Assembly: GCF_905147365.1 (NCBI RefSeq)
Contig: NC_056407.1
Coordinates: 14,161,001-14,225,000 of the forward strand
Length of the DNA stretch: 64,000 bases
Direction of reading: 5' to 3'
Source of the DNA: Aricia agestis
Taxonomy: Eukaryota; Arthropoda; Insecta; Lepidoptera; Lycaenidae
The position numbers and the translations under genes are program-made. The notes under the pieces were generated by a model, which was not told the DNA's origin, did no database searches, and was given only the letters and a program-made list of their open reading frames with translations. Shown in pieces: positions 10,486-21,270 of this stretch (its first letter is position 1; the number at the start of each line of letters is the position of its first letter).

Positions 10486-10535
10486 CGACAGACAGACACG
10501 TCAAACTTATAACACCCCTCTTTTTTGTCGGGGGT
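9845..10535. repeat. Degenerate dispersed repeat with (CAGA)n tract
   Basis: Two related blocks (around 9880-10030 and 10085-10180) share CAGGTGATGYTGCAGC and AACAYGAAACC. The stretch finishes with AAAATCGGTCCACCCGTTTG, a CAGA tetranucleotide array (10437-10497) and TTTTTTGTCGGGGGTTAAAA. A 64-codon minus frame here has no recognisable domain. Confidence 0.5.
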
Positions 10536-10653
10536 TAAAAATGTTGGCGCAATGAAGTAACTCGAGCGGCCAAAGTTACTTGTTTATAATAATAATTCTA
10601 AAATAACAATGATTCCAAACCTAGAGCGTTCGGCGTGTGCGAGCTGATAAATG

Positions 10654-10982
10654 TTTTTTTTTTAATGAAATAAGGCGGCAAACGAGCAAACGGGTCACCT
10701 GATGGAAAGCAACTTCCGTCGCCCATGGACACTCGCAGCATCAGAAGAGCTGCATGTGCGTTGCCAGCCTTTTAAGTGGGAATAGGGTAATAGGGGAGGG
10801 TAGGGAAGGGAAGGGAATAGGGGAGGGTAGGAAAGGGAATAGGGTAGGGGATTGGGCCTCCGGTAAACTCACTCACTCGGCGAAACACAGCGCAAGCGCT
10901 GTTTCACGCCGGTTTTCTGTGAGAACGTGGTATTTATCCGGTCGAGCCGGCCCATTCGTGCCGAAGCATGGCTCTCCCACGT
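10654..10982 (-). mobile_element. SINE family C, copy 2 (reverse)
   Basis: Full-length reverse copy with its poly-A side at the left (10654-10663) and head CCATGCTTCGGCACGAATGG at the right. It faces the copy at 11063 head to head across an 80-bp spacer. Confidence 0.8.
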
Positions 10983-11062
10983 ATAAAATGTGCGATCATC
11001 TTTAGTGTCCCGGGACAAGACTTGGAGAATTTCTCCCATAAATAGGTACCCATATTTTTTAC

Positions 11063-11304
11063 GTGGGAGAGCCATGCTTCGGCACGAATGGACCGGCTCG
11101 ACCGGAGAAATACCACGTTCTCACAGAAAACCGGCGTGAAACAGCGCTTGCGCTGTGTTTCCCCGAGTGAGTGAGTTTACCGGAGGCCCAATCCTCTACC
11201 CTATTCCCTTCCCTACCCTATTCCCTTCCCTTCCCATACCTACCCTCCCCTATTAACCTATTCCCTCTAAAAAGGCCGGCAATGCACCTGCAGCTCTTCT
11301 GATG
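11063..11304 (+). mobile_element. SINE family C, partial copy in tandem duplication
   Basis: The first 242 bp of the SINE end at CTCTTCTGATG and run straight into the next head. It shares diagnostic variants with the following copy (TTTCCCCGAGTG, ATCCTCTACC, CCTATTAACC), so it arose by duplication rather than a separate insertion. Confidence 0.75.
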
Positions 11305-11628
11305 GTGGGAGAGCCATGCTTCGGCACGAATGGGCCGGCTCGACCGGAGAAATACCACGTTCTCACAGAAAACCGGCCTGAAACAGCGCTTGCGCTGTGT
11401 TTCCCCGAGTGAGTGAGTTTACCGGAGGCCCAATCCTCTACCCTATTCCCTTCCCTACCCTATTCCCTTCCCTTCCCATACCTACCCTCCCCTATTAACC
11501 TATTCCCTCTAAAAAGGCCGGCAATGCACCTGCTGCTTCTGATGCTGCGAGTGTCCATGGGCGACGGAAGTTGCTATCCATCAGGTGACCCGTTTGCTCG
11601 TTTGCCCCCTTATTTCATAAAAAAAGTA
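11305..11628 (+). mobile_element. SINE family C, copy 3
   Basis: Full-length, ending in CCCCCTTATTTCATAAAAAA. It directly precedes another element tail at 11629-11740 (CTACGTCCTTTCCTGGGACT through CACCTTTATAATATTATG). Confidence 0.8.
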
Positions 11629-11755
11629 TCCTACGTCCTTTCCTGGGACTCAAAGTATCTTCATACCCAGCAAAATAGGTTCAGCCGTTTGGGCGGGAAG
11701 AAGTAACAGACGGACACACTTCCACCTTTATAATATTATGTAAGTATGTACTTAC

Positions 11756-11916
11756 AGCAGCAATAACATTGAGTATGGTGATGTTGTCTTGGAGGCTGGC
11801 CTCGCTGGTGTCCTCGTCGAATTGCCAGGTCCTCTGGGTGCGGTAGGCGATGGTGCCGTTGTTGGGGTACACCGACACGTTCACGTGACGTCGGTACTCC
11901 CGAAACCGGTATGGTC
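11756..11916 (-). CDS. Scavenger receptor class B (CD36 family), coding exon 4
   Basis: A 161-bp exon encoding residues 134 (split Gly) to 187. The acceptor is ATATTTCAG before 11916 and the donor GTAAGT follows 11756. The start GPYRFREYRR matches the CD36-family 'VGPYxFRE' motif. NNGTIAYRTQRTWQFDEDTS, then DNITILN, match the family's xRTWxFD region, and N-glycosylation sequons are at N146, N153 and N178. The first two bases complete the Gly codon left open by exon 3, and the exon ends in phase 0. The next exon is not recognisable in 1-11755, so the gene is partial. CD36-family proteins bind or transport lipids, lipoproteins or hydrophobic ligands at membranes. Which member this is cannot be told from this part. 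Confidence 0.9.
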
Positions 11917-12094
11917 CTGAAATATGAGGTATTCATTTAATGTGGGAGGTAAGTTTTTTAAGGCTCGCGCTCATTTGGGACGATTGAGATGATTGCTATA
12001 GTCTATAGACACACGACGAAGATGCGGACACCAATGCGTTGCTACTACGGCAAAATATACTAAAGTTAGAAAAATTTAAGATATAAGGAAAAAT

Positions 12095-12362
12095 GTATAC
12101 AGTGTGTAACAAAAATATGTGATAATACTTTAGGGTGTGTACGTGTTCCTTGTAGAGAGTTCACTGTGAAAGTACCACCGCTGAATGACGAATTTTTTTT
12201 TCACTTTTGTATGGGCAAGGGCCCGAGCGTCACGAGTTTCCCCATACAAAAGTGAAAAAAAAAATTGGTCTTTCAGCGCTGATACTTTCACAGTGAACTC
12301 TCTACAAGAAACACATACACACCCTAAAGTATTATCACTTATTTTTCTTACACCCTGTATAC
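12095..12362. mobile_element. 268-bp foldback element
   Basis: Ends GTATACAGTGTGTAAC / TTACACCCTGTATAC with inverted arms of about 110 bp that include CTCTACAAGRAACAC and CACTTTTGTATGGG. Overlapping frames on both strands mirror this palindrome and are not genes. Confidence 0.75.
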
Positions 12363-13380
12363 TTAAACCGTATTTAATGGGAGCCATGTGAAAAATCCGT
12401 TCTGCGCGAATTTGGCTATTATTTGCTGTACAGTATCCGAGTTAGCCATATTTTAAAGCTAAGCCCCCTTGATAAAAATTTAACTCCATATTTACGCTCA
12501 TCCACGTAGATATTGTACCTAAATCAATTAGTGTCATTTTGAACTTATCAGACAAAATATGAAGTTGCATATTTTGAGTTCCATAGATTAGCGTAAGGAC
12601 GCGTTCAGACGTGAGTTATCTGCGCGTTTTCTGCGTGCGCGGATTCAGCTCGCGTTTCCCAAACGCTTCATCAGACAACGCGCACAACTAAACGTGCCGT
12701 AATATTCTCGGTTAAAATTGTATGTTGTGGTTTTCTTAATTTTTTTGTCTAGTTAATTATTTCTTCGGATAAGAAACTATTCAAGGAATCTGTAATTTAA
12801 ATGTACGTAGGAGTATATCTTTAGTAAATAGTAATAGATTTTAATAGGCTCACTAATGTAAGCCATACACGCTACGGTCCACCGGAGCGGTCACCTGTAC
12901 AGGAAGGTATGCGCAGGTCTCAGTCGAAAAAATTGTGCGCCGGTCGCGTGCTCAGGTCTAAAAATTGCAAAAGTAGCAGTATTATATATTTAGTATTTAC
13001 ACTTTCCGGGACAAAAAGTATCCCTTTTCCATTCCCAAGACTCAAAGTATCTCCATGCCAAATTTCTACCAAATACCACGTACATTCCAGTATCCCACAC
13101 ACATTCCGGTCTACCACCGCAGGCATACCTGCACAGGTCGACCTCTCCAATAAACTGCAGCATATATGGCAGCCATTAGCTTTCTTTGGGGTGGATGAAG
13201 AATAGACCAGACCAGACCAGAGAGAGATTATAAGACGTTGGACAGTTTACAAAATGTTGTCAGATTCCGGAACAAGAATGCGTAATAAGGGACTGTAAGG
13301 TCGGTACTTTTCCAATGTCAGCTCCAGGTCAAACGGCGGCCCTTCAATAAATTTTGTACGGTATGAAATGACTTTATACT
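12363..13380. other. Intronic sequence without recognised gene
   Basis: GTTCAGACGTGAGTTATCTG near 12605 and GCGCGTTTTCTGCG look like part of a palindromic repeat. From 12851 to 13155, AGGTATGCGCAGGTC and GCAGGCATACCTGCACAGGT form imperfect inverted ends. A repeat tail (GACTCAAAGTATCTCCATGC) lies near 13038. The 98-codon plus frame here has no domain. Confidence 0.4.
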
Positions 13381-13384
13381 TAAA

Positions 13385-14077
13385 AAAACCGGCCAAGTGC
13401 GACTTGAACTCGCCCATGAAGGGTTTCGCAGCAGCAATAAGGTTTATTTCTATAAAATTAAAAGGTTTTTGATTTATTTTTATATTTCAGTTGATTATCA
13501 AATCAACTGAAATATAAAAATAAATCAGAATTTCATCAGAAAGTTCAATTAAGGTTTACCATTTATGACGTATAAAAAAACTACTTGCTAGATCTCGTTC
13601 AAACCAATTACTTTCGTTGGTAGTTTTTGTATTTTTTTAGAATTATAATGAACTACTACTTTAGAAGTTAGACACACACATTTTATCACTTTGGAAGAGT
13701 CTCTCTCGCAAACTATTCAGGTAGAAAAAAATGATGTTAATGTTAAAAACCTCAATATGATTTTTGAAGACCTATCCATAGATACGCATATCCACACGCA
13801 CCCACACGCATAGGTTTGAAAATTTTTTTTTGTTTCAGTTGTACTACCTATGGGGACCCCTAAAATTTTTAATGATTTTTCCATTTTTGTATCAAAATCT
13901 TAATGCGGTTTATAGACTACATCTACTTACCAAGTTTCAATAGTATAGCTCTTATAGTTTCAGACAAAAGTCGCTGTGGCATACGGACGTACAGACAAAC
14001 AGACAGACAGACACACAGACATGACGAATCTATAATGGGTTCCGTTTTTTGCCATTTGGCAACGGAACCATAAAAAA
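13385..14077 (+). repeat. Family D-related element, long form
   Basis: Starts CCGGCCAAGTGCGACTTGAA, includes CTTTGGAAGAGTCTCTCTCG, and ends GTTCCGTTTTTTGCCATTTG. The 37340-37690 segment is an inverted 5' copy of the same subtype. It contains a palindrome around 13480-13520 (TTCAGTTGATTATCAAATCA). Confidence 0.65.
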
Positions 14078-14112
14078 ACATACTTAGTATCGCGACCACA
14101 GAATATAATATA

Positions 14113-14730
14113 CTAGCTGTTGCCCGCGACTTCGTCCGCGTGGACTTCAGTTTATAGCGCGCGATGTCAACAAAATTGGTGTCAAAAGCTTTTATAAAAA
14201 AAACCCTGGTATCCCTTAAATCAAAACAGCTGTGCAGTGTGCACATAATATTTCATTTTTTTAAATTAAACTTTATATATTATGCCAAATTTTAAAGCTT
14301 ATTTAGCCCCCCAATTACACAACTTTACCCATAAACTATTTATCATTGATAGGTTTAAGGTTACGTCACTGTATATAATATAAAGTACTGACTTATTAAA
14401 TAATGTAAATAAGAAATAACAATCGAAAAAAAATCGAAATTTAAATATATAATGATACCACCTCTTATAGAAAGATGTTGGGCAAGCGTTAGCGCGATGT
14501 AAGAGACGCACGGCGCCATCTAGTATGAATTTTTGGAACTAACTTAATTTGAACAAATTTTCGTATTTTCACCCCCTTACAACCCTTTTTTCCAGTAAAA
14601 AATTTGCCTATGTCCTTTCTCAGGCTTTAGACTATCTGTATACAAAATTTCATTACAATCGGTTCGGTAGTTTTGGCGTGAAAGCGAGACAGACAGACAG
14701 ACAGAGATACTTTCGCATTTATAATATTAG
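14113..14730 (-). mobile_element. Family B half-unit, copy a
   Basis: From CTAGCTGTTGCCCGCGACTT to ATTTATAATATTAG, without the palindrome-bearing second arm. It shows the empty site (TATCCCTTAAATCAAAACAG). Confidence 0.7.
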
Positions 14731-14794
14731 TATAGATTAGTAGTACCAAACGCGACTGACGTTGAATCCCCCGTCTGCAATACGGCTGACGGTG

Positions 14795-15030
14795 ATTTTT
14801 AGAGTTCCGTACCCAAAGGGTAAAAACGGGACCCTATTACTGAGACTTTGATGTCTGTCCGTCTGTCTGTTCGTCCGTCCGTCCGTGCGTCCGTCCGTCC
14901 GTCTGTGTGTCTCCAGGCTGTATCTCAAGAACCGCTATAGCTAGACTTCTGAAAGTCAGTTTGTGTATATCTTTAAATACTAAAAACAAGATAAAATTAA
15001 TATTTAAGGGGGGCTCCCATACAAATGAAA
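14795..15030 (-). repeat. Family D, reverse partial copy
   Basis: Begins TTCCGTACCCAAAGGGTAAA, passes through GTCCGTCC-rich sequence and ends at GGGGGGCTCCCATACAAATG. Confidence 0.7.
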
Positions 15031-15470
15031 TAACAATGTAAATTGTTTAATTTTATTTACGCTACGTTTATTAATCTCAAAATTTTCCATTTTCAACTGC
15101 ATTAAATACGGAAACCCATTTATTTTTAAAACCCACGTCTTGAATTGCAGCATAAGGAAAAGGCAGCACTGAACGCAATTTTTTAATTTCTTATTTTTCT
15201 TTCCCATATATTATTATTTATTATACAAATTAAACGCAAAGTCGTTCACCGTTCTTTTAAAAAACTTTAAAGGATGTCTATAAAGGTGATAATAACAATA
15301 TTAAGTATATAAAATTAAGATTAATGTAAAGTGCGTGTGGCAAAAAGTGTTGTAAAAAACTTCATTTTTATTTCGTTTGAAATTTTTTAAGTAAAAAATT
15401 TACGTTAATAATGGTTCTTTTTTTTTTCTTGTCCGATGTTTTTTTCTGGCTGGCTGGCAATTGATACTTG
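15031..15470. other. Intron 3 sequence beside exon 3, nothing recognised
   Basis: AT-rich and without clear repeat ends. It forms the donor-side flank of exon 3. Confidence 0.4.
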
Positions 15471-15475
15471 CATAC

Positions 15476-15614
15476 CTACTTCCGCCAAGATAGGTTTCTG
15501 GTGGGGGAAGTCGTCGGGGTTGGTCCAGTTAAACAGGTAGATCTCCAGGTAGAGTGGCACGTCCGGCGCCACCCACTCCCTGTACGAACGCGACGACGGG
15601 CTCAGTGCCAGTTG
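15476..15614 (-). CDS. Scavenger receptor class B (CD36 family), coding exon 3
   Basis: A 139-bp exon encoding residues 88-133 plus the first base of Gly134. The acceptor TATATTTCAG lies before 15614 and the donor GTATGC after 15476. The peptide begins QLALSPSSRSYREWV and continues VPLYLEIYLFNWTNPDDF, the hallmark ectodomain start of CD36/SR-B proteins (L-x-P-G-T-x-x-Y-x-x-W, then F-x-x-xNWTNP). The sequon N116-W-T lies inside this conserved block. Phase 0 entry and phase 1 exit fit exons 2 and 4 exactly. This exon is GC-rich against AT-rich introns. Family assignment is secure; the specific paralogue is not. Confidence 0.93.
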
Positions 15615-16269
15615 CTGAAATATAAGCTATGTATTAGTTACGAAAATATTAGGTTCTATGACAGTTTTGACATGGTGTGTGCGCAATATGGAGGACACGC
15701 CATTTTTCTTAATCTCAAAGACAGTAGGGTTATAGAGATCAGGATTAGAATAAGGACAGATAAGACAGAACTCATTGATCACCAACAGTACATTTCCATA
15801 TTATGTTGATTCGACGCATAGATTATCCACATTATTACTGTCGGAAAATTAGGTATCAGCTTGCATTTTTAAGTTACTTACTAGGGTTGTTGAGGAAGTG
15901 ATTATGAGGAAGAGGAGGAGGAATTTTCACGCGCAAATTTAGAGGATGCGGATGAGGAAGAGGATATTTTTTGAGGAAGAGGATGCGGATGAGGAAGCGG
16001 AAGAGGAAGCGGATGAGGAAGAGGATGATAGGAAATTATAAATACTAGCGGACCCAACCCAAAAGTCTTTGTCCTGTCTGTACATAACTAGGTACATACT
16101 ACATAGGTACATTACACAAAAATTAATTAAAAGGGCATTTTCCAGTGGACCAAACTATGAATCTAAACCATTCTCAAAACATACACAATAAAGAATCATC
16201 AAAATCGGTCCATCAATTAAGGAGGAGTTCAGTAACTAGTCTAAGAAAATTAGTTTCAAAATCGACGAT

Positions 16270-16944
16270 CAGACCGAATAATTCGTGTACTTTTGAAAGT
16301 TGGTACAGTTGTTCCTAATGGTGTCCAGATGAATATATACTAAAAGTCCCCGAGAGTGGGACAAGAGCCGACGGTGGGGGAGGGGGGGACAGGTATCTTT
16401 TTCAATGTTTTTGCTTGTGACTCGAAAATTATTTAAAATATCTCTTTAGTGACTTCTACATTAATTATCTACATTAAATTTACTATAAATTACGTCCAAA
16501 CATTTTTACTGTACGATCATTACTTTAGTAAATACAGAGTATCAAAAGGGTACGCTCGCACTGTTTTTCCATACAAACGTATTCCCCAATTAACTCCCTG
16601 GACAATGCGCTTAGACAAATGATTTTTATACAATACTATGATCTGTTAAAGCTACGTTAGATTTTTTCTAAATTTACTAATAAATAAAAAATAATACGAC
16701 CCTTAAAAATTGCAAAAAAAAATGAATGCCCCGTACCCCGCCAATCGACCGACCAAAAATAAATTTGAAAGATGTTTACGATAAAATAAAAACTAGACTC
16801 ATTCTTCCTGAAGATATTAAAAAGAATAAATTTAGATAGGATCAACTTTGAAGGAGGAATCACGGGAATACGTTACCTCGATTAACTGTACCTAGAGTAA
16901 ATCGGCGTAACGTAGTCCCCTGATTCCTCCTTCAAAATAGAGTC

Positions 16945-16994
<50 letters not shown>

Positions 16995-17153
16995 CTAATT
17001 TTATTTATTTATTATTATTTTCAGAAAGAGCCTTCTCCCCCTCCCCCACTGCCGGCTCTTGTCCCACCCTCGGAGACTTTTATTATATATTCATCTGGAC
17101 ACCTTTAGGAACAACTGTACCAACATTCAAAACTACACGAATTATTCGGTCTG
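16270..17153. mobile_element. 884-bp foldback inside hAT-like element
   Basis: Inverted arms of about 120 bp (16270-16392 and 17032-17153), starting CAGACCGAATAATTCGTGTA, roughly 93% identical, with a GGTGGGGGAGGGG tract at the inner end. The second hAT-like copy (19.2 kb) lacks it, so it is a nested insertion or a captured interior. Confidence 0.75.
16948..16994. repeat. (AT)n microsatellite
   Basis: About 47 bp of TA/AT dinucleotides with one interruption, in the loop of the foldback. Confidence 0.9.
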
Positions 17154-17601
17154 AGTTTCTTAATTTTCCCAGGCTAAACATACACAACAACGCACACAAA
17201 AAAAAGATGAGTGAATGATATAATTCTCTGGCTCTGGCGTGTGCGTTGCCATGATTGGATACGCGACGCGCATGCGCAGTGAAATTCCTCATAAATTCCT
17301 CATAAATTTTGAGGAAGCGATAGCGGAAGAGGATTTTTTTATTTTTATTTATGAGGATGCGGTAACGGTTGAGGAACCCAAAATATTGCGGAACTTCCTC
17401 ATTATGAGGAAGCGGAAGAGGAATCCTCAGCAACCCTATTACTTACCTACTGATTAGGTGCTTAAGAGTTTCTAGAGCTTACCAAAGAAATGTTCCTGAA
17501 AACAACTGTAAAACCCTTCTGAGAGCACGCCAGGTTACCGGATACACAATAAGGGCCCACGCCTTAGGTCATAACTAAAGAGACCAAGGCACTATTGTAT
17601 G

Positions 17602-17926
17602 CATGGGCGTACCCAGGTTCTGGGCCAAGGGGGGGCAAATTACCCAGGTTCTGGTGCCAGGGGGGGGCAAATCACCCAGGTTCTGGGCCAGGGGGGGGGG
17701 GTCAAATCAGATTTTTCATAAGCTAGGTGTTTATAAAGAATAAAAAATTAATAATTTTTAGTTGTAGAAATATTGTATTACAAACAAATGGCAAAAATTC
17801 GTTCTTAATTTTTAATTTTTATAGATAAAAGTACTAGATAATATACTTAGTAGGAACGTCAACATGATCCAAGGGGGGGGCGGCTGCCCCCCCTTGCCCC
17901 CCCCCCCCCCCCTCGGTACGCCCATG
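17602..17926. mobile_element. MITE with CATGGGCGTACC ends, copy 1
   Basis: 325 bp between a perfect 8-bp duplication ATTGTATG (17594-17601 and 17927-17934). Terminal inverted repeat is CATGGGCGTACC. Near the left end, three ACCCAGGTTCTGG units alternate with G-runs. The right end has a C-run. Likely hAT-type. Confidence 0.85.
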
Positions 17927-17934
17927 ATTGTATG

Positions 17935-18555
17935 TATACGCTCTGCCCTCTCGCCCCTCTGGCATCTCATGTTGCGATCCAGGAGGTAATAAGAAACATC
18001 TCGTTTGCCAATTTGAAACGATTTCTGCCAATGGATTTAAGGCTTTCAACGGAATCACAAGTGACTATAATGATCCATTTAATACTTCTAAGGGTAAGAG
18101 CAATTAAAGCATAAAAACTTGAAAGGTGTCAAGGGACACCCGGATGGAACGAAGTTGCTTTCTATGAGAGACAGAGAGAGACAGACAGTGAAACACGCGC
18201 ACGCCGCACGGCTTACAACTGTAGCAAAAAATGTCGTTGCAACTTTTGGTCTTTATTTTTTCCGTCTAGACCCCTTTCGCAACGCGCGATAAGGAACTTC
18301 GTTCCAATAATAAATCATCTACTAGGTAAAGAAAGTTAAAAAAATAATTGTCATTAAAAATATCTAAGAGTGAGTTTACGACAAACGCAAGCTCGGCCAT
18401 AATATTTTATAGAATGATTTTTTTCAGAGTACGACAATTAAGGTTTTGAATTTATTTCTATAATTTTTCCTGCCCAAACGTCTTTACGTATGCAGTAGAT
18501 CAAAATATGCATAGGTATTTTCTTGATTTTACCACAATTTCTTATCCAACTGACA
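17935..18555. other. Intron 2 sequence, mostly unassigned
   Basis: A block with ACACCCGGATGGAACGAAGT (18138) recurs inverted near 27635 (GGAACGAAGTTATT on the minus strand), and AAGGAACTTCGTTCC at 18291 pairs with it, so part is a foldback-type repeat. The rest is unassigned. Confidence 0.45.
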
Positions 18556-18558
18556 AAC

Positions 18559-18862
18559 GTGGTAGAGCCATCCTTCGGCACGAATGGGCCGGCTCGAACG
18601 GAGAAATACCACGGGCTCCCAGAAAACTGGCGTGAAACAGCGCTTGCGATGTGTTTCGCCGAGTGAGTGAGTTTACCGGAGGCCCAATCCCCTACGTTAT
18701 TCCCTTCCCTACCCTTCCTTACCCTCACCTATTCCCTCTTAAAAGGCCGGCAACGCACATGCAGCTATTCTGATGTTGCGACTTGCAAGTGTTCATGGGC
18801 GACGGAAGTTGCTTTCCATCAGGTGACCCGTTTGCTCGTTTGCCCCCTTATTTCATAAAAAA
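18559..18862 (+). mobile_element. SINE family C, copy 4
   Basis: Full-length but diverged (AGCCATCCTTCGGCACGAAT, GACTTGCAAGTGTTCATGG) with a shortened pyrimidine tract of about 65 bp. Probably an older insertion than the 10-11 kb copies. Confidence 0.8.
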
Positions 18863-19213
18863 TGAAGGTTCTAAAATTGCCATAACCTTGACCTACGAGG
18901 TGCAATCATTTTCATGCCGAATTCGTACTTGACGAAATGATTCGCGGTTTAACTGAGGTTAATCTGCCGGCGTAGTGAGGATCAATAAGCAATCAATAGC
19001 GCTAATAGCTGCCAACTGGCCAAGACAACAAGATACACAAGGCTACGGACTGCATAGTAAGCATTTGGATACATGGTCAAGTCAAGTCCGATACTAATTA
19101 GATACAAATAGGATTGGGATGCAGGTAATTGAGGAAACCTACATCTGAAAGCTGTACCACAGAATAGATAATAGTACAAGTAGCTGGACGCTGATTCTTC
19201 TATTTTTAACCGA
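18863..19213. other. Intron 2 sequence, little recognised
   Basis: Apart from the 27-bp module at 19157-19183, no element end or coding signal is visible. Confidence 0.4.
19157..19183 (+). repeat. 27-bp module shared with 53925-53951
   Basis: CCACAGAATAGATAATAGTA, then C-A-AGTAG. It matches the 53.9-kb copy at 26 of 27 positions. Direct AGCTG lies on both sides (19150-19154 and 19182-19186, the latter overlapping the module end). Confidence 0.65.
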
Positions 19214-19221
19214 GTCCCAAA

Positions 19222-20526
19222 TAGGGTTGTTGAGGAAGTGATTATGAGGAAGAGGAGGAGGAAGAGGAATTGTCACGCGCAAATTTAGGGGATGCGGATG
19301 AGGAAGAGGATGTTTTTTTGAGGAAGTGGATGAGGATGAGGAAGTGGAAGAGGAAGTACGTCCATATAGTACAGCGTTTGTGGGTGATTACGCCCCCTTG
19401 TGCCCACAAGGCTCAAGGTCTTAAAGTGGGACTCAAAAAAAAGACGGGTTACACTCCGGGAGTGGCGGCAGAAGTGAAAACTTTATTATTAACGTTGTGC
19501 ATTATTTTTTTAACCCATTTTTTATGAAAATCGATTTAAAAAAAAAAGATTTTTTTAATTAATCGAAACCCTTAAAATCGATTAAATTTTTAACCCGTTT
19601 TTTATTAAAATCGATTTTTTTAATTAATCGAAACCCTTACAATCGATTCAATTTTTAACCCATTTTTTATGAAAATCAATTAAAAAAAACGATTTTTTTA
19701 AATTACTTAATCAAAACTCTTACAATCGATTAAAAAATATCGACAATCGAAAAAAACAATCGATTGTTCGATTAATCGATTTCGATGTTACAACACTAAT
19801 CTCAAACCGTCTTACGGTTTTTCGATCAGCACGAAAATCGCAACGCGAGTTTCACAGTTTTTACCCATCCGGCATCCCACATCCCACCCACAAAAGTGCT
19901 CAACGCCGCTAAAGAAGTTTTCACTTCAAAAATGGCGGCGTTTTGTAGAGGCTGGGGGCCGGGGGGGGGGGGGGGGGCTAATGTTACCGACAAATTTGTG
20001 GCAAAATTCCCTTAATTTAAATTAGGAAAAGAAAGTAGGTGAAATATATTTTGTTCTCAAAGTGGGCAGTGGACAAAAAAGGTCTGGGAACCCCTGATAT
20101 AGCACTACACTTCGGTCTCATTTCGATTTTCGATAAAAGAAATCAAATTATTAGATTATTCGCACTGCGTGCGTAGCTGCGTAGTGCGTACACGCGTAAA
20201 CAAAACAACGCTTGCTATAATATAGCAATTATGTCAATAAAATTAACACAAACAAGCAAGGAACAGCGCGGGTGGCGAGAGTGGAGGTCTCGCTCTCCCG
20301 TTCGGTCCGGCATCGCGCTCTGGCGTGTGCGTTGCCATGATTGCCGTTACGCGACGCGCATGCGCAGTGAAATTCCTTATAAATTCCTCCTAAATTTTGA
20401 GGAAGCGATAGCGGAAGAGGATTTTTGTATTTTTATTTATGAGGATGCGGTAACGGTTGAGGAACCCAAAATATTGCGGAACTTCCTCATTATGAGGAAG
20501 GGGAAGAGGAATCCTCAGCAACCCTA
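19222..20526. mobile_element. hAT-like non-autonomous element, TAGGGTTG ends, copy 2
   Basis: 1305 bp between perfect 8-bp duplications GTCCCAAA (19214-19221 and 20527-20534). The terminal ~135 bp left and ~210 bp right match copy 1 at 15.9 kb. The interior differs: it has several AATCGATT-rich AT blocks (19530-19790), AAATGGCGGCG (19930) and an uninterrupted G run (19961-19977). No transposase is recognised. Confidence 0.85.
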
Positions 20527-20534
20527 GTCCCAAA

Positions 20535-21085
20535 AATGAGGAGGTCACAATATGTTCGGGTGTTAATGCAATATCAATGCTATTGCCTTCCTTGCTCAAC
20601 AATTAATTTACATTTATGTCGCACCGAATTATTGGAAATAGGGTATAGCAAGCAAGCAGGCACGTTTAGGCAGCCTTTATCTTTGCACAAAATGAAAATC
20701 GGTTCACAAACGGCGGAGTAGTGGTCGAACATACAAAAAAAAAATACATCCACAGCCGAATATATAACCTCCTCGTTTTTTGGAAGTCGGTTCAAAAGAA
20801 ATAAAATATATTGGTTGCCACATGGACAAGATAGATTTGATTATGCTACAAGCGCATAATGACTAATTGTAGTTGGTTGTTATGCCTGAGATAATAATAT
20901 AGTTAGATGACGAAGAGCACGGTAGGACTCAACAGTCAAAACTCAAGACGGGCTCTAAACCGAACAATCTAAAATATACTTAGTGCATTATGGAATATGG
21001 ATAGGCGATAGCTCTTGGCGATTATGCGTAGGGCTTATAGCGAGATGCTACATGAACCTTAACCCCAGTTTACGTAAGTGCTTCC
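20535..21085. other. Intron 2 sequence with family H fragment
   Basis: A terminal fragment of family H in reverse lies around 20690-20795 (CACAGCCGAATATATAACCT, GGAAGTCGGTTC). The remainder shows nothing recognisable. Confidence 0.5.
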
Positions 21086-21087
21086 CT

Positions 21088-21244
21088 CGTGGTCAATTCA
21101 GATCGCAACGCGACTTATAGATGCATTTCTAAATTTGTACTGAATTGACAGATTTCAATTGCGTGAGACGTCTTGCAAAACTGTGAAATCCATACATATT
21201 TAGAAATGCATGCGCCGCGTTATGGTCTGAATAATTCACCCTAA
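21088..21244. mobile_element. Foldback MITE, GGTCAATTCAGA ends, copy 1
   Basis: About 157 bp with inverted ends GGTCAATTCAGATCGCAACG / TGGTCTGAATAATTCACC and internal TTAGAAATGCAT. Related copies are at 36858-37022 and 47501-47930. Confidence 0.7.
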
Positions 21245-21270
21245 GAAGTATTTGAGTATTTACTATTTAC

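Larger units (their letters stand above)
15882..17438. mobile_element. hAT-like non-autonomous element, TAGGGTTG ends, copy 1
   Basis: Flanked by a perfect 8-bp duplication TTACTTAC (15874-15881 and 17439-17446). The ends are TAGGGTTGTTGAGGA and its inverse TCCTCAGCAACCCTA. Subterminal regions (to ~16035 and from ~17226) are built of GAGGAAGAGGAT/GCGGAT-type purine repeats. The interior (16040-17225) has no transposase and contains an 884-bp foldback. The 8-bp duplication and end sequence fit the hAT superfamily. Purine-rich frames here are not genes. Confidence 0.85.

Noticed and set aside
10437..10500. Regularly spaced repeats suggesting a CRISPR array
   Set aside because: Simple CAGA tetranucleotide tract in a eukaryotic repeat; no spacer-repeat structure.
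12130..12391. Pair of opposed frames of 68-85 codons
   Set aside because: Palindromic foldback; the two peptides mirror each other.
15468..15809. 113-codon plus-strand frame
   Set aside because: Antisense shadow of CD36-family exon 3, which has splice sites and conserved motifs on the minus strand.
20166..20330. GC-richer segment with GCGTGCGTAG and CGCGACGCGC motifs, considered as a promoter or exon
   Set aside because: Lies inside the second hAT-like element and is partly shared with the first copy; no open coding signal.
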